Below, piece after piece: positions 47,146 through 56,705 of a DNA stretch of 64,000 nt. The stretch spans positions 3,286,001 to 3,350,000 of the forward strand of contig NZ_CP018082.1 in assembly GCF_001886715.1 (NCBI RefSeq), in the 5' to 3' direction. A model generated the notes under the pieces. It was not told the origin of the DNA. It ran no database searches and worked only from the letters and a program-made list of their open reading frames with translations. The first letter of the stretch is position 1. The number at the start of each line of letters is the position of its first letter. The position numbers and the translations under genes are program-made. Origin of the DNA: Nocardia mangyaensis (GTDB lineage Bacteria > Actinomycetota > Actinomycetes > Mycobacteriales > Mycobacteriaceae).

Positions 47146-48369
47146 TCAGCTCGGGAGCGGCCGGCCGAGCGCGACCGCGTGCAGGAGCCGGATCACCCGG
47201 TCCGGCGGGCAGATTCCGTCATCGCCGAAGGTCCGTCCGAGATCGACCACCAGACTGAACGAGGCGTGGACGAGGATTCTGGCCTCGCCGAGCGACAGCT
47301 CCGGTCTGGCCTCGGTCACGAGGGTGGCCCATTCGGTGACGATCACCTGCTGCAGGTGGCGCAGGGTCACCTGGTCGGCCCGGTCCACATGGCTGAACTC
47401 GGCGTAGTAGACGAAGGTCAGCGCGCGTTCGTCGAAGGACCCGGTGACATAGAGGTCGATCAGCGTTTCCAGCGCCTCGGCGGGGGTGTTCGCGGCGCTC
47501 ACCGCGGGCGTGATCGCCCCGGACACCCGGTCGGCCGCGCGCCGGAACGCCGCGGCGAGCAGGTCGCTCTTGCTGCGGTAGTAGCGGTACACCGCCGAGG
47601 CGGCCGACAGGTCCGAGGCCACCGCGATGTCTTCCACGCTGACGTTCGGATAGCCGTGTTCATGGAACAGTTCCACCGCCTTGCGGAGCAACAACTCGTG
47701 CTTGAACGGCGGTAGCCGCTCGCCGGCCCCGCGGATCGGCGCCGCGTCACGTTCGCCGGACAGATCCGCGTCGATCATCGCCCAGACGGTCGCTTTGAGC
47801 AGTGGGGCAAGCGCCTTCACCGACATGGTGACGTGGTGGTCACCGATGCTGCTGATCACCGCGAACAACGACACGGCGCGGACCACTCGGTCGTAGCCGT
47901 CGAGCTCGGGACGCACGTGCCGGATCATCGCGCGCACCGTGGCGATCGCGGTCGTGAACTGGTCGGTGAACTCCACGAAGTCGACGGGCTCGAGGTAGCG
48001 ACGCTCCCACCGGGCCAGCGCGACCGTGGGACGGTTGGTGATGGTCAGCACGATGACCGCGTCGAGCACGTGATCGAGGCGCTGACGTGGCGACCACTCG
48101 ACCGCGGCCTCGGGCAGTTCCACCGCGCGCACCGCCAGCCCCGACAACCGCAGCAGCTCCTCCCGGAACAGCGCGTACTTACTGGGAAAATGCCGATAGA
48201 GCGCGGTGGAGCTGATGTCGAGCCGACGCGCGATCTCGTCCATGCTGACGCCGTGGTAGCCGTGGGCGCCGAACGCGGCGGCTGATTCGGCCGCGATCTG
48301 GGCACGGCGGTTCTTCGGCCTGCGTCGCACCTGGCGCGGCGGCGCGGCGGAAGAGGCTGGGTCGATCAC
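47146..48369 (-). CDS. Double-TetR (Mce3R-like) regulator 2
   Basis: 407 residues from GTG at 48369, overlapping the stop of the Mce-associated gene (GTGA). Both HTH units are present: VSMDEIARRLDISSTALYRH and VSVEDIAVASDLSAASAVYR. It is nearly identical to regulator 1 across the first DNA-binding domain, so the pair arose by tandem duplication. Co-translation with the mce genes suggests feedback control of the transporter operon. Two different HTHs in one chain suit an asymmetric operator such as the 19-bp motif described here. Confidence 0.9.
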   Translation of the reverse strand: MIDPASSAAPPRQVRRRPKNRRAQIAAESAAAFGAHGYHGVSMDEIARRLDISSTALYRHFPSKYALFREELLRLSGLAVRAVELPEAAVEWSPRQRLDHVLDAVIVLTITNRPTVALARWERRYLEPVDFVEFTDQFTTAIATVRAMIRHVRPELDGYDRVVRAVSLFAVISSIGDHHVTMSVKALAPLLKATVWAMIDADLSGERDAAPIRGAGERLPPFKHELLLRKAVELFHEHGYPNVSVEDIAVASDLSAASAVYRYYRSKSDLLAAAFRRAADRVSGAITPAVSAANTPAEALETLIDLYVTGSFDERALTFVYYAEFSHVDRADQVTLRHLQQVIVTEWATLVTEARPELSLGEARILVHASFSLVVDLGRTFGDDGICPPDRVIRLLHAVALGRPLPS

Positions 48370-48962
48370 TGGGCGGGCACCGCCGGTAGCGGGGAGTTCA
48401 CCTTCTCGACCAGCCAGCGGCCGTCGTCGTTGCGCAGGCTCAGCACCATCGACAGCTGGCTGGGCTTGGCCTGATGTTCGGTGCCGAGGCTCGAGATGGT
48501 CGTCCCGATCACCACGATCGCCTCGGCCGAGGCCTCGTCGCCGCTGCGCAGCGCGCACTGGGTGTCGGTGGACTTGGAGACGACCTCGCCCTGGGTGAGA
48601 GCATCGCGCAGTTCGGTACTGGTCGATTCGAACTGCTTCTTCCAGTCGCCGGTCGCGCCGTCGAGCACCGCCGCGAAGTAGGGATCGAGGCTCTTGCTGT
48701 CGTAGTCGGCCAGTACCGGGCCGTAGTGGCAGGCGGCTTCGCGGGCCTGCTGCTGCGCCGCGAGCAGATCCTTGGTGTCCTTGTTCTCGACGAACAGGTA
48801 CACCGAGGTGGCCACCGAGGCGCCGAGCACGATCGCGGCGGCGCAGCGCAGGCCGAGGGTCTTGCGATCCATCGCCCACCACTTGGCCTTGGCCGAGACC
48901 TTCGCGGTGGCTTCGGGTGTCTCGGATGCTGTTGAGCTGGTGGGTGTTTCGTCGCTGCTCAT
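48366..48962 (-). CDS. Mce-associated membrane protein
   Basis: 198 residues. A Ser/Thr/Glu-rich cytoplasmic N-terminus (about 40 residues), one transmembrane helix (LRCAAAIVLGASVATSVYLF) and an extracytoplasmic domain of the Mam/Mas type (YDSKSLDPYFAAVLDGATGD, a typical region). Such proteins stabilise Mce complexes. It follows mceF by 16 bp. Mce operons often have two or more of these; only one is seen here. Confidence 0.85.
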   Translation of the reverse strand: MSSDETPTSSTASETPEATAKVSAKAKWWAMDRKTLGLRCAAAIVLGASVATSVYLFVENKDTKDLLAAQQQAREAACHYGPVLADYDSKSLDPYFAAVLDGATGDWKKQFESTSTELRDALTQGEVVSKSTDTQCALRSGDEASAEAIVVIGTTISSLGTEHQAKPSQLSMVLSLRNDDGRWLVEKVNSPLPAVPAQ

Positions 48963-48978
48963 GATTCTTCGGACTCCT

Positions 48979-50163
48979 TCATCGGGGTGCGGGCACCGCG
49001 GGCTGGGACAGTTCGTCGCCGGTCACCCCGGGCGGCGGTCCCGCACCGTTGTCGGGGCCGGCGGGTCGCGGGGCGTTGGCCGAGCCGCGGACCTGCAGCG
49101 CGGGATTGTCGGTGACGCAGTAGTTGTAGAGCCGCACCCTGGTGTCGGTCGTCGGGGTGGTCGGCACGATCGGAACGGTGTCGTAGTCGCAGGTCGGTCG
49201 CGGCCAGGGATCGACGAGGGTGAAGAAGGCGTTGTCGTGGGCCGGGACGCCGACCGCCTCGGCGAAACGGCTCAGGCTGGGGAACAGCAGCTCGATGGCG
49301 GGCTGACGCAGTTTCGCCGCGCGCGTGATCGCGACGAAGTTCGTCACCAGGTCGGTGATCGGATCGTGCGTGCGGGAGATGAACCCGCCGAGGGTGGACA
49401 GCTGGCCGGGCCCGTACTCGAGCAGGTGCCGCAGCTCCGCGTCGGCGGCGGTGAACTGCTGGAACAAGGCGCTGCCCGCATTGGTGATGGTGCCGAGGTC
49501 GGGCTGGGCATGCGAAGTCGTCTCGGCGATGACCTGGAGATTGCGCAGCAGGTGCTCGGTCTGCGGGAGCAGATCGGTGAGCCCGGACATCGCGCGGCTG
49601 AGCCCGGAGATCATGTTGCGCAAACCGTCCGGCCCGCCGGACAACGCCTTGTCGAGCTCGTCGACGATGACGTTGAGCCGTTCGGGGTTCATGCCGCCGA
49701 CCAGCCCCGCCATATTGCCCAGCACCGAGTACACCTGAACGGGCACCGCGGTGTCGGCCCGGGAGACGACGGCACCGTGACCCAGGTACGGCCCGGTGTC
49801 GGTGTCGGGGCGGAAGTCCAGATACTGCTCACCGGCCGCCGACAGGCGGGCGACGGCGACCGTGCCGCCGACCGGAATCATCGTGCCCTCCTCGATCTCG
49901 GCCACCGCGGCGATACCCTCGCCCGCCACGCGCACGTCCTCGACTCGGCCGACTCGGACTCCACGGAACGTCACGTCACTGCCCGCGGTGAGTCCGCCCG
50001 AGGTCTCCAGTTCGACGGTGACGGCAAACGGTGAGCTGGTCGGGTCGATCCGCAGGATCGCGCCGCCCAGGTACAAGCTGCCCAGCACCATGACGACGAC
50101 GAGGCCGACGTTGGCCACCGCGACGCGCTGGCGAACCAGCCACTGCCACAACGGAGAATTCAT
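48979..50163 (-). CDS. mceF: Mce protein F
   Basis: 394 residues. N-terminal transmembrane anchor (VAVANVGLVVVMVLGSLYLG), then the MCE/MlaD beta-barrel (VELETSGGLTAGSDVTFRGV, VGRVEDVRV) and a long helical tail with a Pro-rich end. MceF is the last of six subunits that form the hexameric periplasmic lipid tunnel on the YrbE permease. The start overlaps the mceE stop by 4 bp. Confidence 0.9.
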   Translation of the reverse strand: MNSPLWQWLVRQRVAVANVGLVVVMVLGSLYLGGAILRIDPTSSPFAVTVELETSGGLTAGSDVTFRGVRVGRVEDVRVAGEGIAAVAEIEEGTMIPVGGTVAVARLSAAGEQYLDFRPDTDTGPYLGHGAVVSRADTAVPVQVYSVLGNMAGLVGGMNPERLNVIVDELDKALSGGPDGLRNMISGLSRAMSGLTDLLPQTEHLLRNLQVIAETTSHAQPDLGTITNAGSALFQQFTAADAELRHLLEYGPGQLSTLGGFISRTHDPITDLVTNFVAITRAAKLRQPAIELLFPSLSRFAEAVGVPAHDNAFFTLVDPWPRPTCDYDTVPIVPTTPTTDTRVRLYNYCVTDNPALQVRGSANAPRPAGPDNGAGPPPGVTGDELSQPAVPAPR

Positions 50164-51266
50164 CGGGGGCCCTCCTGCGATGGCTGCTGCGGTGTGCTGT
50201 TGAGGCGGCCGGTCACCTTGGCGATCACGTCGGCGAGACTGCCGACGAAAGCAGGGATGTCGGTGCCGTCGGGCCAGCGGCTGCCTGCCGGATCGGTGAC
50301 CGCGCCGACGTCGAGGTAGGACACGATCGCCCCGACCGAGAGGTTGGGTCCGCGCATGCTGTCCATCACCGAGGGATAGATCTGGTGGAAGCCCTCGAGC
50401 GCGCCGGCCAGGTCATCGTCCATCTGCACGAATCCGGACATCAGATTCTGGATACTCTGGAACAGACTGACGAACTGTGGTCCGTTCGTCGCGCTGAAGT
50501 CGCCGAGCGCGTCCATGGTCACCGCGACCTTGTTGATCAGGTCGACGATGGCCTGGTTGTTCTCGGCGAACAGCCCGATCAGCTCCGGGAAACTGTCCGC
50601 CGCGGCGCCGAGTTCGGCTTTGCGGCTCGCCAATTCGCCGGTCAGCACCGACAGGCCGGACAGCGTCGCGTCGAGGTCGCCGGTGCGTGCGTTGAGCGCG
50701 GCGATGACCGCGGTCATCTCACCGATCAGGTGCTGGAGCTGAGGCGCCTTGCCGGCGAAGATGGAGTCGAGTTCGGCGGTGACCCTGGCCGCCTGGTTCA
50801 GGCCGCCGCCGTTGATCAGCATCGAGACCGACATCATCAGCTGCTCGACCGAGGCGGCCGAGGCGGTGTGCTCGGGTCCGATGGTCGAGCCCGCGCGCAG
50901 CGGCGGCCCGGCCTCCTCGGCGCTGGGCAGGGTCACCGCCACGAAGATGTCGCCCAGCGGGGTCGCCTGGCGGAGTTCGACGGTGGTGCCTTCGGGCAGT
51001 TGGATGTCGGTGCGGATCAGCATCTCGACATCGGCCAGGAACGAGGTGGTCGAAATGCCGGTGACCACACCGATATCGGTGCCGCCGATCTTGACATGCG
51101 CGCGATCGGGCAGGTTGAGCGCGTCCCGGAAGGTGGCGTGCAAGGTGTAGCCGGGTCCGCCGATGCCGGGTTCGGGCATCGGCAGCTCGGCCACGGTCAT
51201 CGAGCAACCGCTGGCGGTGACGGCGACGGCGCACAAGGCCGCGGTCAGCGTGGTGCGAAGAGTCAT
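50160..51266 (-). CDS. mceE: Mce protein E (lipoprotein)
   Basis: 368 residues from the ATG at 51266 (MTLRTTLTAALCAVAVTASG) with lipobox VTASGC, giving a lipidated Cys at about residue 21. The MCE domain begins GYTLHATFRDALNLPDRAHV. MceE is the usual lipoprotein subunit (LprK/LprN type). Overlaps mceD by ATGA. Confidence 0.9.
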   Translation of the reverse strand: MTLRTTLTAALCAVAVTASGCSMTVAELPMPEPGIGGPGYTLHATFRDALNLPDRAHVKIGGTDIGVVTGISTTSFLADVEMLIRTDIQLPEGTTVELRQATPLGDIFVAVTLPSAEEAGPPLRAGSTIGPEHTASAASVEQLMMSVSMLINGGGLNQAARVTAELDSIFAGKAPQLQHLIGEMTAVIAALNARTGDLDATLSGLSVLTGELASRKAELGAAADSFPELIGLFAENNQAIVDLINKVAVTMDALGDFSATNGPQFVSLFQSIQNLMSGFVQMDDDLAGALEGFHQIYPSVMDSMRGPNLSVGAIVSYLDVGAVTDPAGSRWPDGTDIPAFVGSLADVIAKVTGRLNSTPQQPSQEGPR

Positions 51267-52369
51267 CGCGTCAGTCCCAACAGCGCGGCGGTGAGCCCGA
51301 AGTCCGGGCCCATGTCGGAGATCTTGCCGGTGCGGCACCCGTCGAGGCGCATCTGCACCCGCTCACAGAACGTCGCGATCACCTCGCTGTCGAGCACGAT
51401 CTTGTCGAGCAGACCGTGCAGGCGCAGGGCCTGGTGCTCGCGGCTGATCGCGTTGTCGAAGTTCTCGAACATCAGGGGCCCGACATCGATGATCTCGGTG
51501 AGATTGCGGGCGTTGGCCCGCATCTGGGCGGCGATCGCGACGAACTTGGTGAGCGCGCCCGCGAGTTGATCCTGGTTCTCGCCGACCACCGAGGAGGTGT
51601 TGGTGATGAAGTCGTCGAGCTGGGTCAGCACCGCCTGCAGCCCGGGGGACTGCTGACCGAACAGCGCCACCAGTTCGGTGATGCGCCCGCTGAAATCCCG
51701 GACCGTCTGGTCGTTCTCGGCGATGATCTGCGTGATCTCACCGAGTTCGATGATGGTGTTGGCGATCTGGTCCTTGTTGGCGAAGGTGACCTCGAAGGCC
51801 GCCGACAGCTCGTCGAGCGTTTCGCGCAGCCGGTCGCCGTTGCCGTCGAGCAGCGGGAACAGCACCCGGCTCGCCATCGGACCGTCTTCGCTGTTGCCCT
51901 TCAGCGCCTCGCCGAGCTGGTCGAAGTTGGCCAGGATCCGGTCCAGCTCGACCGGTGTCCTGGTCCGGGCCAGCGGGATGTGCGCCCCGTCGGCGAGTTC
52001 GGGTCCCGACCCGGTGTAGGCCGGGGCGAGTTCGACGTGGCGGTTGGTGATCAGCTGCGGGGAGATCAGTGCCGCCATCGCGTCGGCGGGGATGCGCACG
52101 TCGCGATCGACCGACATCACCACCTCGACGAAACTGCCGCGCGGTGTCACCGAGTCGACGACACCGACCGGCACCCCGAGGATGGCGACCTCGTTGCCCG
52201 GGTACAGGCCCGCCACGCTCTCGAAGTCGGCGCTGATGCGCTTCTGCTCGCTCAGCATCCGGTCGCCGAGGCCGGTCACGCTGTCGGGCAGCAGGGCGCA
52301 GCCCGACGCGAGCAGTGCGGCAAGGCAGACCGCCGCCAGCTTGCCCGCGCGTGTGGTACTCGTGCTCAT
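51263..52369 (-). CDS. mceD: Mce protein D with its own lipobox
   Basis: 368 residues from the ATG at 52369 (MSTSTTRAGKLAAVCLAALL) with lipobox LLASGC. The MCE domain ISADFESVAGLYPGNEVAIL and GVPVGVVDSV follows, then the helical tail (NKDQIANTIIELGEITQII). In many mce operons the D subunit has a transmembrane anchor instead; here both D and E appear to be lipoproteins. One base is shared with the mceC stop. Confidence 0.87.
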   Translation of the reverse strand: MSTSTTRAGKLAAVCLAALLASGCALLPDSVTGLGDRMLSEQKRISADFESVAGLYPGNEVAILGVPVGVVDSVTPRGSFVEVVMSVDRDVRIPADAMAALISPQLITNRHVELAPAYTGSGPELADGAHIPLARTRTPVELDRILANFDQLGEALKGNSEDGPMASRVLFPLLDGNGDRLRETLDELSAAFEVTFANKDQIANTIIELGEITQIIAENDQTVRDFSGRITELVALFGQQSPGLQAVLTQLDDFITNTSSVVGENQDQLAGALTKFVAIAAQMRANARNLTEIIDVGPLMFENFDNAISREHQALRLHGLLDKIVLDSEVIATFCERVQMRLDGCRTGKISDMGPDFGLTAALLGLTR

Positions 52370-53382
52370 CAGTTGCACCCCTGTACGGCCTGCGCGAAGC
52401 ACAGCCAGTTGTCCGGCAGGATCCATGGCGCCCAGATCTCCCCGTACGGACCGTTGCCCAGCAGATTGTTGAACTGGCGCAGCGTGACCGGGGCGATCTC
52501 GTAGATCCGGTCCAGGTTCTCCTTGTTCTTGGTCAACCCGTCGGACATGGTGTTGAGATCGGCGATCAGCGGTCCGAGCTCACCGTTGTTCTCGATACCC
52601 ATGTCCTGCAGCAGCTTCGACATCTCGGCGACATTGTCGAGCAGCTGGGTGAGCAGCGTCTGGCGCTGCTGGACGGCCGCACCGATCGCCTCGCCTCTGG
52701 TCAGCAGTACCAGCACGCTGTTGCGGTTGTCCGAGACCAGCTGGGAGACTTGGTCCATGCTCTTCAACAGGATGTCGACCTCGTCGCGCCTGCTGTTGAT
52801 CACTTGGGCGAGCGCGCCGATGCTGTCGAGGGCCTGTACCGCCATGGCGGGCGAATCGCCGAGCTGGGCGCTGAACACATCGAGCGCGGTGCGCAGCTTG
52901 TCCGGGTCGATGCGTTCGATCCGCTCGAACGAGGAGGTATAGGTCGGGTCCTGGATCACCTTGCTCAGGTTGTACGGCACCGAGGTGTTGTCGATGCCGA
53001 TCCGATTATCGGGCAGTCCTTTTCCGTCACCGGGGACCAGCTCGATGTGCAGGCGGCCGAGGATGGTCGACATCTTGATCGCCGCGCGCGCGTCGGCGCC
53101 GAGCCGGATGTCGTGGCGGATACGCAGCGCCACATCGACCCGGTCGTCGACCAGTTTCACCGACTGCACCGCACCGACCTCGATTCCGGAGATGTCGACG
53201 GTCGCGCCCGGTCGCAGGCCGGCGGCCTGGGCGAACTCGGCGTGAATGGTGATGTCGCCGAGCCGGACCTGCGTCAGCAGGCTCGACGCGCCGAGCAGTG
53301 CCAGCACCGTGGCAGCCGCGAGCAGTCCGAGCCTCAGGTGCCGGTTGGTGCGCAGGAATTCTGGGATACGGGGGCTGATCAT
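52369..53382 (-). CDS. mceC: Mce protein C
   Basis: 337 residues from the ATG at 53382 (MISPRIPEFLRTNRHLRLGL). One N-terminal membrane helix (LLAAATVLALLGASSLL), the MCE domain HAEFAQAAGLRPGATVDISG and IEVGAVQSV, and a helical tail. Overlaps mceB by ATGA. A longer start at 53451 would run far into mceB and lacks an anchor-like sequence at its own N-terminus. Confidence 0.9.
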   Translation of the reverse strand: MISPRIPEFLRTNRHLRLGLLAAATVLALLGASSLLTQVRLGDITIHAEFAQAAGLRPGATVDISGIEVGAVQSVKLVDDRVDVALRIRHDIRLGADARAAIKMSTILGRLHIELVPGDGKGLPDNRIGIDNTSVPYNLSKVIQDPTYTSSFERIERIDPDKLRTALDVFSAQLGDSPAMAVQALDSIGALAQVINSRRDEVDILLKSMDQVSQLVSDNRNSVLVLLTRGEAIGAAVQQRQTLLTQLLDNVAEMSKLLQDMGIENNGELGPLIADLNTMSDGLTKNKENLDRIYEIAPVTLRQFNNLLGNGPYGEIWAPWILPDNWLCFAQAVQGCN

Positions 53383-54401
53383 CGGCACACCCCCGACTGC
53401 GCGTCGCCGCCGACCTGTGAGAACAGGCCCTCGGGCAGGGCAACGCCCCACAGCGACACGTCGAGGCGACAGATGTAGGCGTTGCCGTAGGTGCCGTACT
53501 GGGTGAACCGGGCGACGCCGTTGAGGAAGTCGGGGAACTCCACGGCCATCCGATCGAGTGCCGCGCCGTTGTAGAGCAGCATCATCACCGCCGTGGTGGC
53601 GTTGCTTTGCGCGCTCGCCATACCGGGTTTGACCGCTCCGATGAGCGAGACCAGCGAGTCCGTCGCACCGGCCACCCGTTCGACCGAACTCTTCAACGAT
53701 TCTCCTTCGACGTAGAGCCCGTCCATCAGGCTGCGGGTCTGGGTGATCAGGGTTTCCAGTTCGCCGCTGCGGTTGGCCAGACCGGCCAGCACCGAGCTGA
53801 GGTTGCTCAGCACGTCGCCGAGGATCTGATCGCGCTCACCGAAGGTGCTGGCCAGCTGCGCGGCCTGGGTGATCAGCGCCGACAGCGACACCTCGTTGCC
53901 CTGCAGCGCCTGGATCAGCGTCTCCGACAGCGAGTTGATCTGATCGGGCTGCAGCACGCTGAACAGCGGCTCGAACCCCGACAGCAGCGAGGAGACATCG
54001 AACGACGGCTCGGTCCGGTCGAGCGGAATCCGCGAACCAGGCGGGATCACCGATCCCGCATCGGTACCGGGTGCGAGCGCGAGATAGCGCTGACCGATCA
54101 GATTCTGGTAGCGCACCAGGGCCTTGGTGGAATCGGTCAGCTGTTGGCGCGCCTCGATCTGGAAATCGACCTGCGCGGCGTAGTCGTCGGTGAAATCGAT
54201 CTTGTCGATCCGGCCGACCCGTACCCCCGCCATCCGGACGTCGTCGCCGACGCGCAGTCCGAGGACATCGGTGAACACTGCCGAATAGCTCGAGGTCTGG
54301 CCGGGGACACTGCGCTGCAGGGTCGACCAGATCGTGTAGGTGAGCACCGTCGCCAGCACGACGAAGAAGCTGAATCCGATGAGCGCTTTGGTGGATTTCA
54401 C
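53379..54401 (-). CDS. mceB: Mce protein B
   Basis: 340 residues. Membrane anchor ALIGFSFFVVLATVLTYTIW, the MCE domain SSYSAVFTDVLGLRVGDDVR with MAGVRVGRIDKI, then helices. Overlaps mceA by ATGA. Subunit of the lipid-uptake tunnel. Confidence 0.9.
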   Translation of the reverse strand: MKSTKALIGFSFFVVLATVLTYTIWSTLQRSVPGQTSSYSAVFTDVLGLRVGDDVRMAGVRVGRIDKIDFTDDYAAQVDFQIEARQQLTDSTKALVRYQNLIGQRYLALAPGTDAGSVIPPGSRIPLDRTEPSFDVSSLLSGFEPLFSVLQPDQINSLSETLIQALQGNEVSLSALITQAAQLASTFGERDQILGDVLSNLSSVLAGLANRSGELETLITQTRSLMDGLYVEGESLKSSVERVAGATDSLVSLIGAVKPGMASAQSNATTAVMMLLYNGAALDRMAVEFPDFLNGVARFTQYGTYGNAYICRLDVSLWGVALPEGLFSQVGGDAQSGVCR

Positions 54402-55831
54402 TGTTGGACACCACCTTCTGTGTCAGGGACGACGGGAACGGTGCCCAGGATCGACCCGAGCAGCAGCAGCTGACTGAACGTCGGCGTACCGCCGACCAGT
54501 GCCGACACCGCGGCGATGCCGGTGAGTCCGGGCTGTGCCGCCGGGGCGGCGGCGGGCGCGGGATCGATGGCCGCGGCCGGTGCGGTGATCCCCGGAATGG
54601 CGGGTAGCCCCGGGATCGGCGGCAGGCCGGGAATCGTCGGCATGGTGAAGCTGGGCAGCGGGGGCAGTTCGGGCAGCGTCAGGGTCGGTGCCACCGGTGC
54701 GGGCCCGGCGGAGGCGAGCCACTGGGGCACCATCGAGGCCGGATACTCCTGTGGTGGCGCGACGTCGGGCACGGTCGGGCCACCACAGCGAGGACCGGTC
54801 ATCTCGCCGTAGCGCGGGCAGTCCTGTGCGGTGTACTGCTGGAACGGCGTGAATGTCACGTTCATCCGCCAGGTCATCTGCTTGCGCGGGCCGAAGTTGA
54901 ACACCTGCTGCAGTTTCCGCAACGATTCGTTGAGGTTGGCCGCCGTGGACTGCAGCGCACCGGGGTCTCGGGCGATGCCGCCGAACAGGTCGTCCAGGCC
55001 CGCGACGAGCTCCTTGCCCGAATTCGGGTTCGCGGCGAAGAGCACGTTCACCGAGTCCACCGTCGCGTTGCCCTGGACGAGCAGCTCGATCAGCTGGGTG
55101 CGGTGCTCGTTGAGCGTGCGCGCCGAGGTGACCGAATCGGCGAGCACGCCGACCAGTTCCGGCGCCGACTGACTCAGCGCGGTCGCCGCGCGGCCGAGAT
55201 CGCCGAGCAGGTCGCCGATCTCGGGAATCTGGTGCACGGTGGTGAGCCAGGTGTCGAGCCGCTCGATGGTCGACCCGGGGACGCGGGCACTCGGGTCGAG
55301 CGCCGCCGACAGGGTGGCCAGCACCCGGCCGAGCTTTTCCGGCTGGATGGTGGACAGCACATCGCGCAGGGTGTTGAGGGTGGACTGCAGCTGGATCGTC
55401 GCCTCGCTGGTGTCCTCGGCGATGACAACGCCCGCGCGCAGAGTCGAGGCCGCGGCGCCGTTGTCGACCAGCTGGATGGAGGAGACACCGAAGATGTTGT
55501 CGGGCACGACGCGGGCAGTCACCGTGTCCGGGATGGTCTCGGCCAGACCGGGTTTCAGTTCGAAGGTGGCGTACTGGCGTTCGCCTTTGGCCACCATCTC
55601 CACCGAACCGACCGCGCCGACGACCATGCCGCGAAACTTCACATCGGCACGCTGCGGTAGCCCGTCGCCGGTGCTGGTCAGATCGGCGCCGACCACCACG
55701 GTGTCCTCGAACTCCCCGTTGTAGCGGAGTGCGAGCAGAAACAGCGCGACCGCGAACGCGGTGATGACCGCCAGCCCCGCGAGCGTGAGCTGCAGGGGTT
55801 TGGGGCCGCGGCCGCTGAGATCGAGAATCAT
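54398..55831 (-). CDS. mceA: Mce protein A
   Basis: 477 residues. Anchor LTLAGLAVITAFAVALFLLA, MCE domain (VVVGADLTSTGDGLPQRADV, KFRGMVVGAVGSVEMV), helical tail, then a Pro-rich extension of about 60 residues with PGLPPIPGLPAIPGIT-type repeats and a final hydrophobic segment. The Pro-rich tail is longer than the core family needs and may reach into the cell wall. It starts 9 bp after yrbEB. Confidence 0.9.
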   Translation of the reverse strand: MILDLSGRGPKPLQLTLAGLAVITAFAVALFLLALRYNGEFEDTVVVGADLTSTGDGLPQRADVKFRGMVVGAVGSVEMVAKGERQYATFELKPGLAETIPDTVTARVVPDNIFGVSSIQLVDNGAAASTLRAGVVIAEDTSEATIQLQSTLNTLRDVLSTIQPEKLGRVLATLSAALDPSARVPGSTIERLDTWLTTVHQIPEIGDLLGDLGRAATALSQSAPELVGVLADSVTSARTLNEHRTQLIELLVQGNATVDSVNVLFAANPNSGKELVAGLDDLFGGIARDPGALQSTAANLNESLRKLQQVFNFGPRKQMTWRMNVTFTPFQQYTAQDCPRYGEMTGPRCGGPTVPDVAPPQEYPASMVPQWLASAGPAPVAPTLTLPELPPLPSFTMPTIPGLPPIPGLPAIPGITAPAAAIDPAPAAAPAAQPGLTGIAAVSALVGGTPTFSQLLLLGSILGTVPVVPDTEGGVQQ

Positions 55832-55840
55832 TCGATCGAC

Positions 55841-56704
55841 CTATCCCGAGATCCGGAATCCGGGGTCGATGCCCCAGATAGCAAGGGTGAGAAAAAGATT
55901 GGCGAAGACCATGACGACGATGACCATCTTGATCGCGCGTCCGGCCGCCACCCCGACGCCTTCGGGTCCACCGGTGGCCACGAAGCCGTAGTAGCACTGG
56001 ATGAACGCGGCGATCAGGACGAACACCACCACTTTGAACAGTGAGAAGAACACGTCACCACCGACCAGGAACTGGAAGAAGTAGTGGTCGTAGGTGCCCG
56101 CGGTGGTCCCGCCGAGGAAAAGCACCGACAGCTTGGTCGCCACATAGGCCACCGCCAGTCCCAGGGTGTAGAGCGGGATGATGGTGATGGTGGCCGCGAT
56201 CATCCGGGTGGTGACCAGGTAGGGCAGTGGCCGGATGGCGATGGATTCCAGGGCGTCGATCTCCTCGGAGATCCGCATCGAGCCGAGCTGGGCGGTGAAC
56301 CGGCAGCCGGACTGGATGGCGAAGGCGAGCGTGCCCAGGATCGGCGCGATCTCCCTGGTGGTGGCGAAGCCGGAGATGGCACCGGTCAGCGGTCCCATGG
56401 TGAGCAGGTTCAGCGCTGTGTACGACTCGACGCCCACGGTGATGCCGCCGAAGGCGCACAGTACGACCACCACGCCCACCGTGCCGCCGCCGACGATCAG
56501 CGAGCCGTTACCCCAGCCGACGTCGGCGACCAGCCGGGCGACTTCCTTGCGGTAGTGGCGCAGGGTGAACGGGATGGCGATCAGCGCCTGGAAGAACACG
56601 ATGGCCTGGTGGCCGATGCGCTGGTTGGCGTGGACCGGAACCTTGGCCGCGGTGGTGATCACCCGGACCGGGCGCAACGTGGGCGGGATGTACTCGGCGG
56701 CCAT
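55841..56704 (-). CDS. yrbEB: YrbE permease subunit B (MlaE family)
   Basis: 287 residues with about six membrane helices. The MlaE-type core is GPLTGAISGFATTREIAPIL, SGCRFTAQLGSMRISEEIDA (the coupling EExDAL motif) and YGFVATGGPEGVGVAAGRAI. It forms a heterodimeric ABC permease with YrbEA beneath the Mce hexamer; the ATPase (Mkl/MceG) is normally encoded elsewhere and is not in this window. Confidence 0.92.
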   Translation of the reverse strand: MAAEYIPPTLRPVRVITTAAKVPVHANQRIGHQAIVFFQALIAIPFTLRHYRKEVARLVADVGWGNGSLIVGGGTVGVVVVLCAFGGITVGVESYTALNLLTMGPLTGAISGFATTREIAPILGTLAFAIQSGCRFTAQLGSMRISEEIDALESIAIRPLPYLVTTRMIAATITIIPLYTLGLAVAYVATKLSVLFLGGTTAGTYDHYFFQFLVGGDVFFSLFKVVVFVLIAAFIQCYYGFVATGGPEGVGVAAGRAIKMVIVVMVFANLFLTLAIWGIDPGFRISG

Positions 56705-56705
56705 C

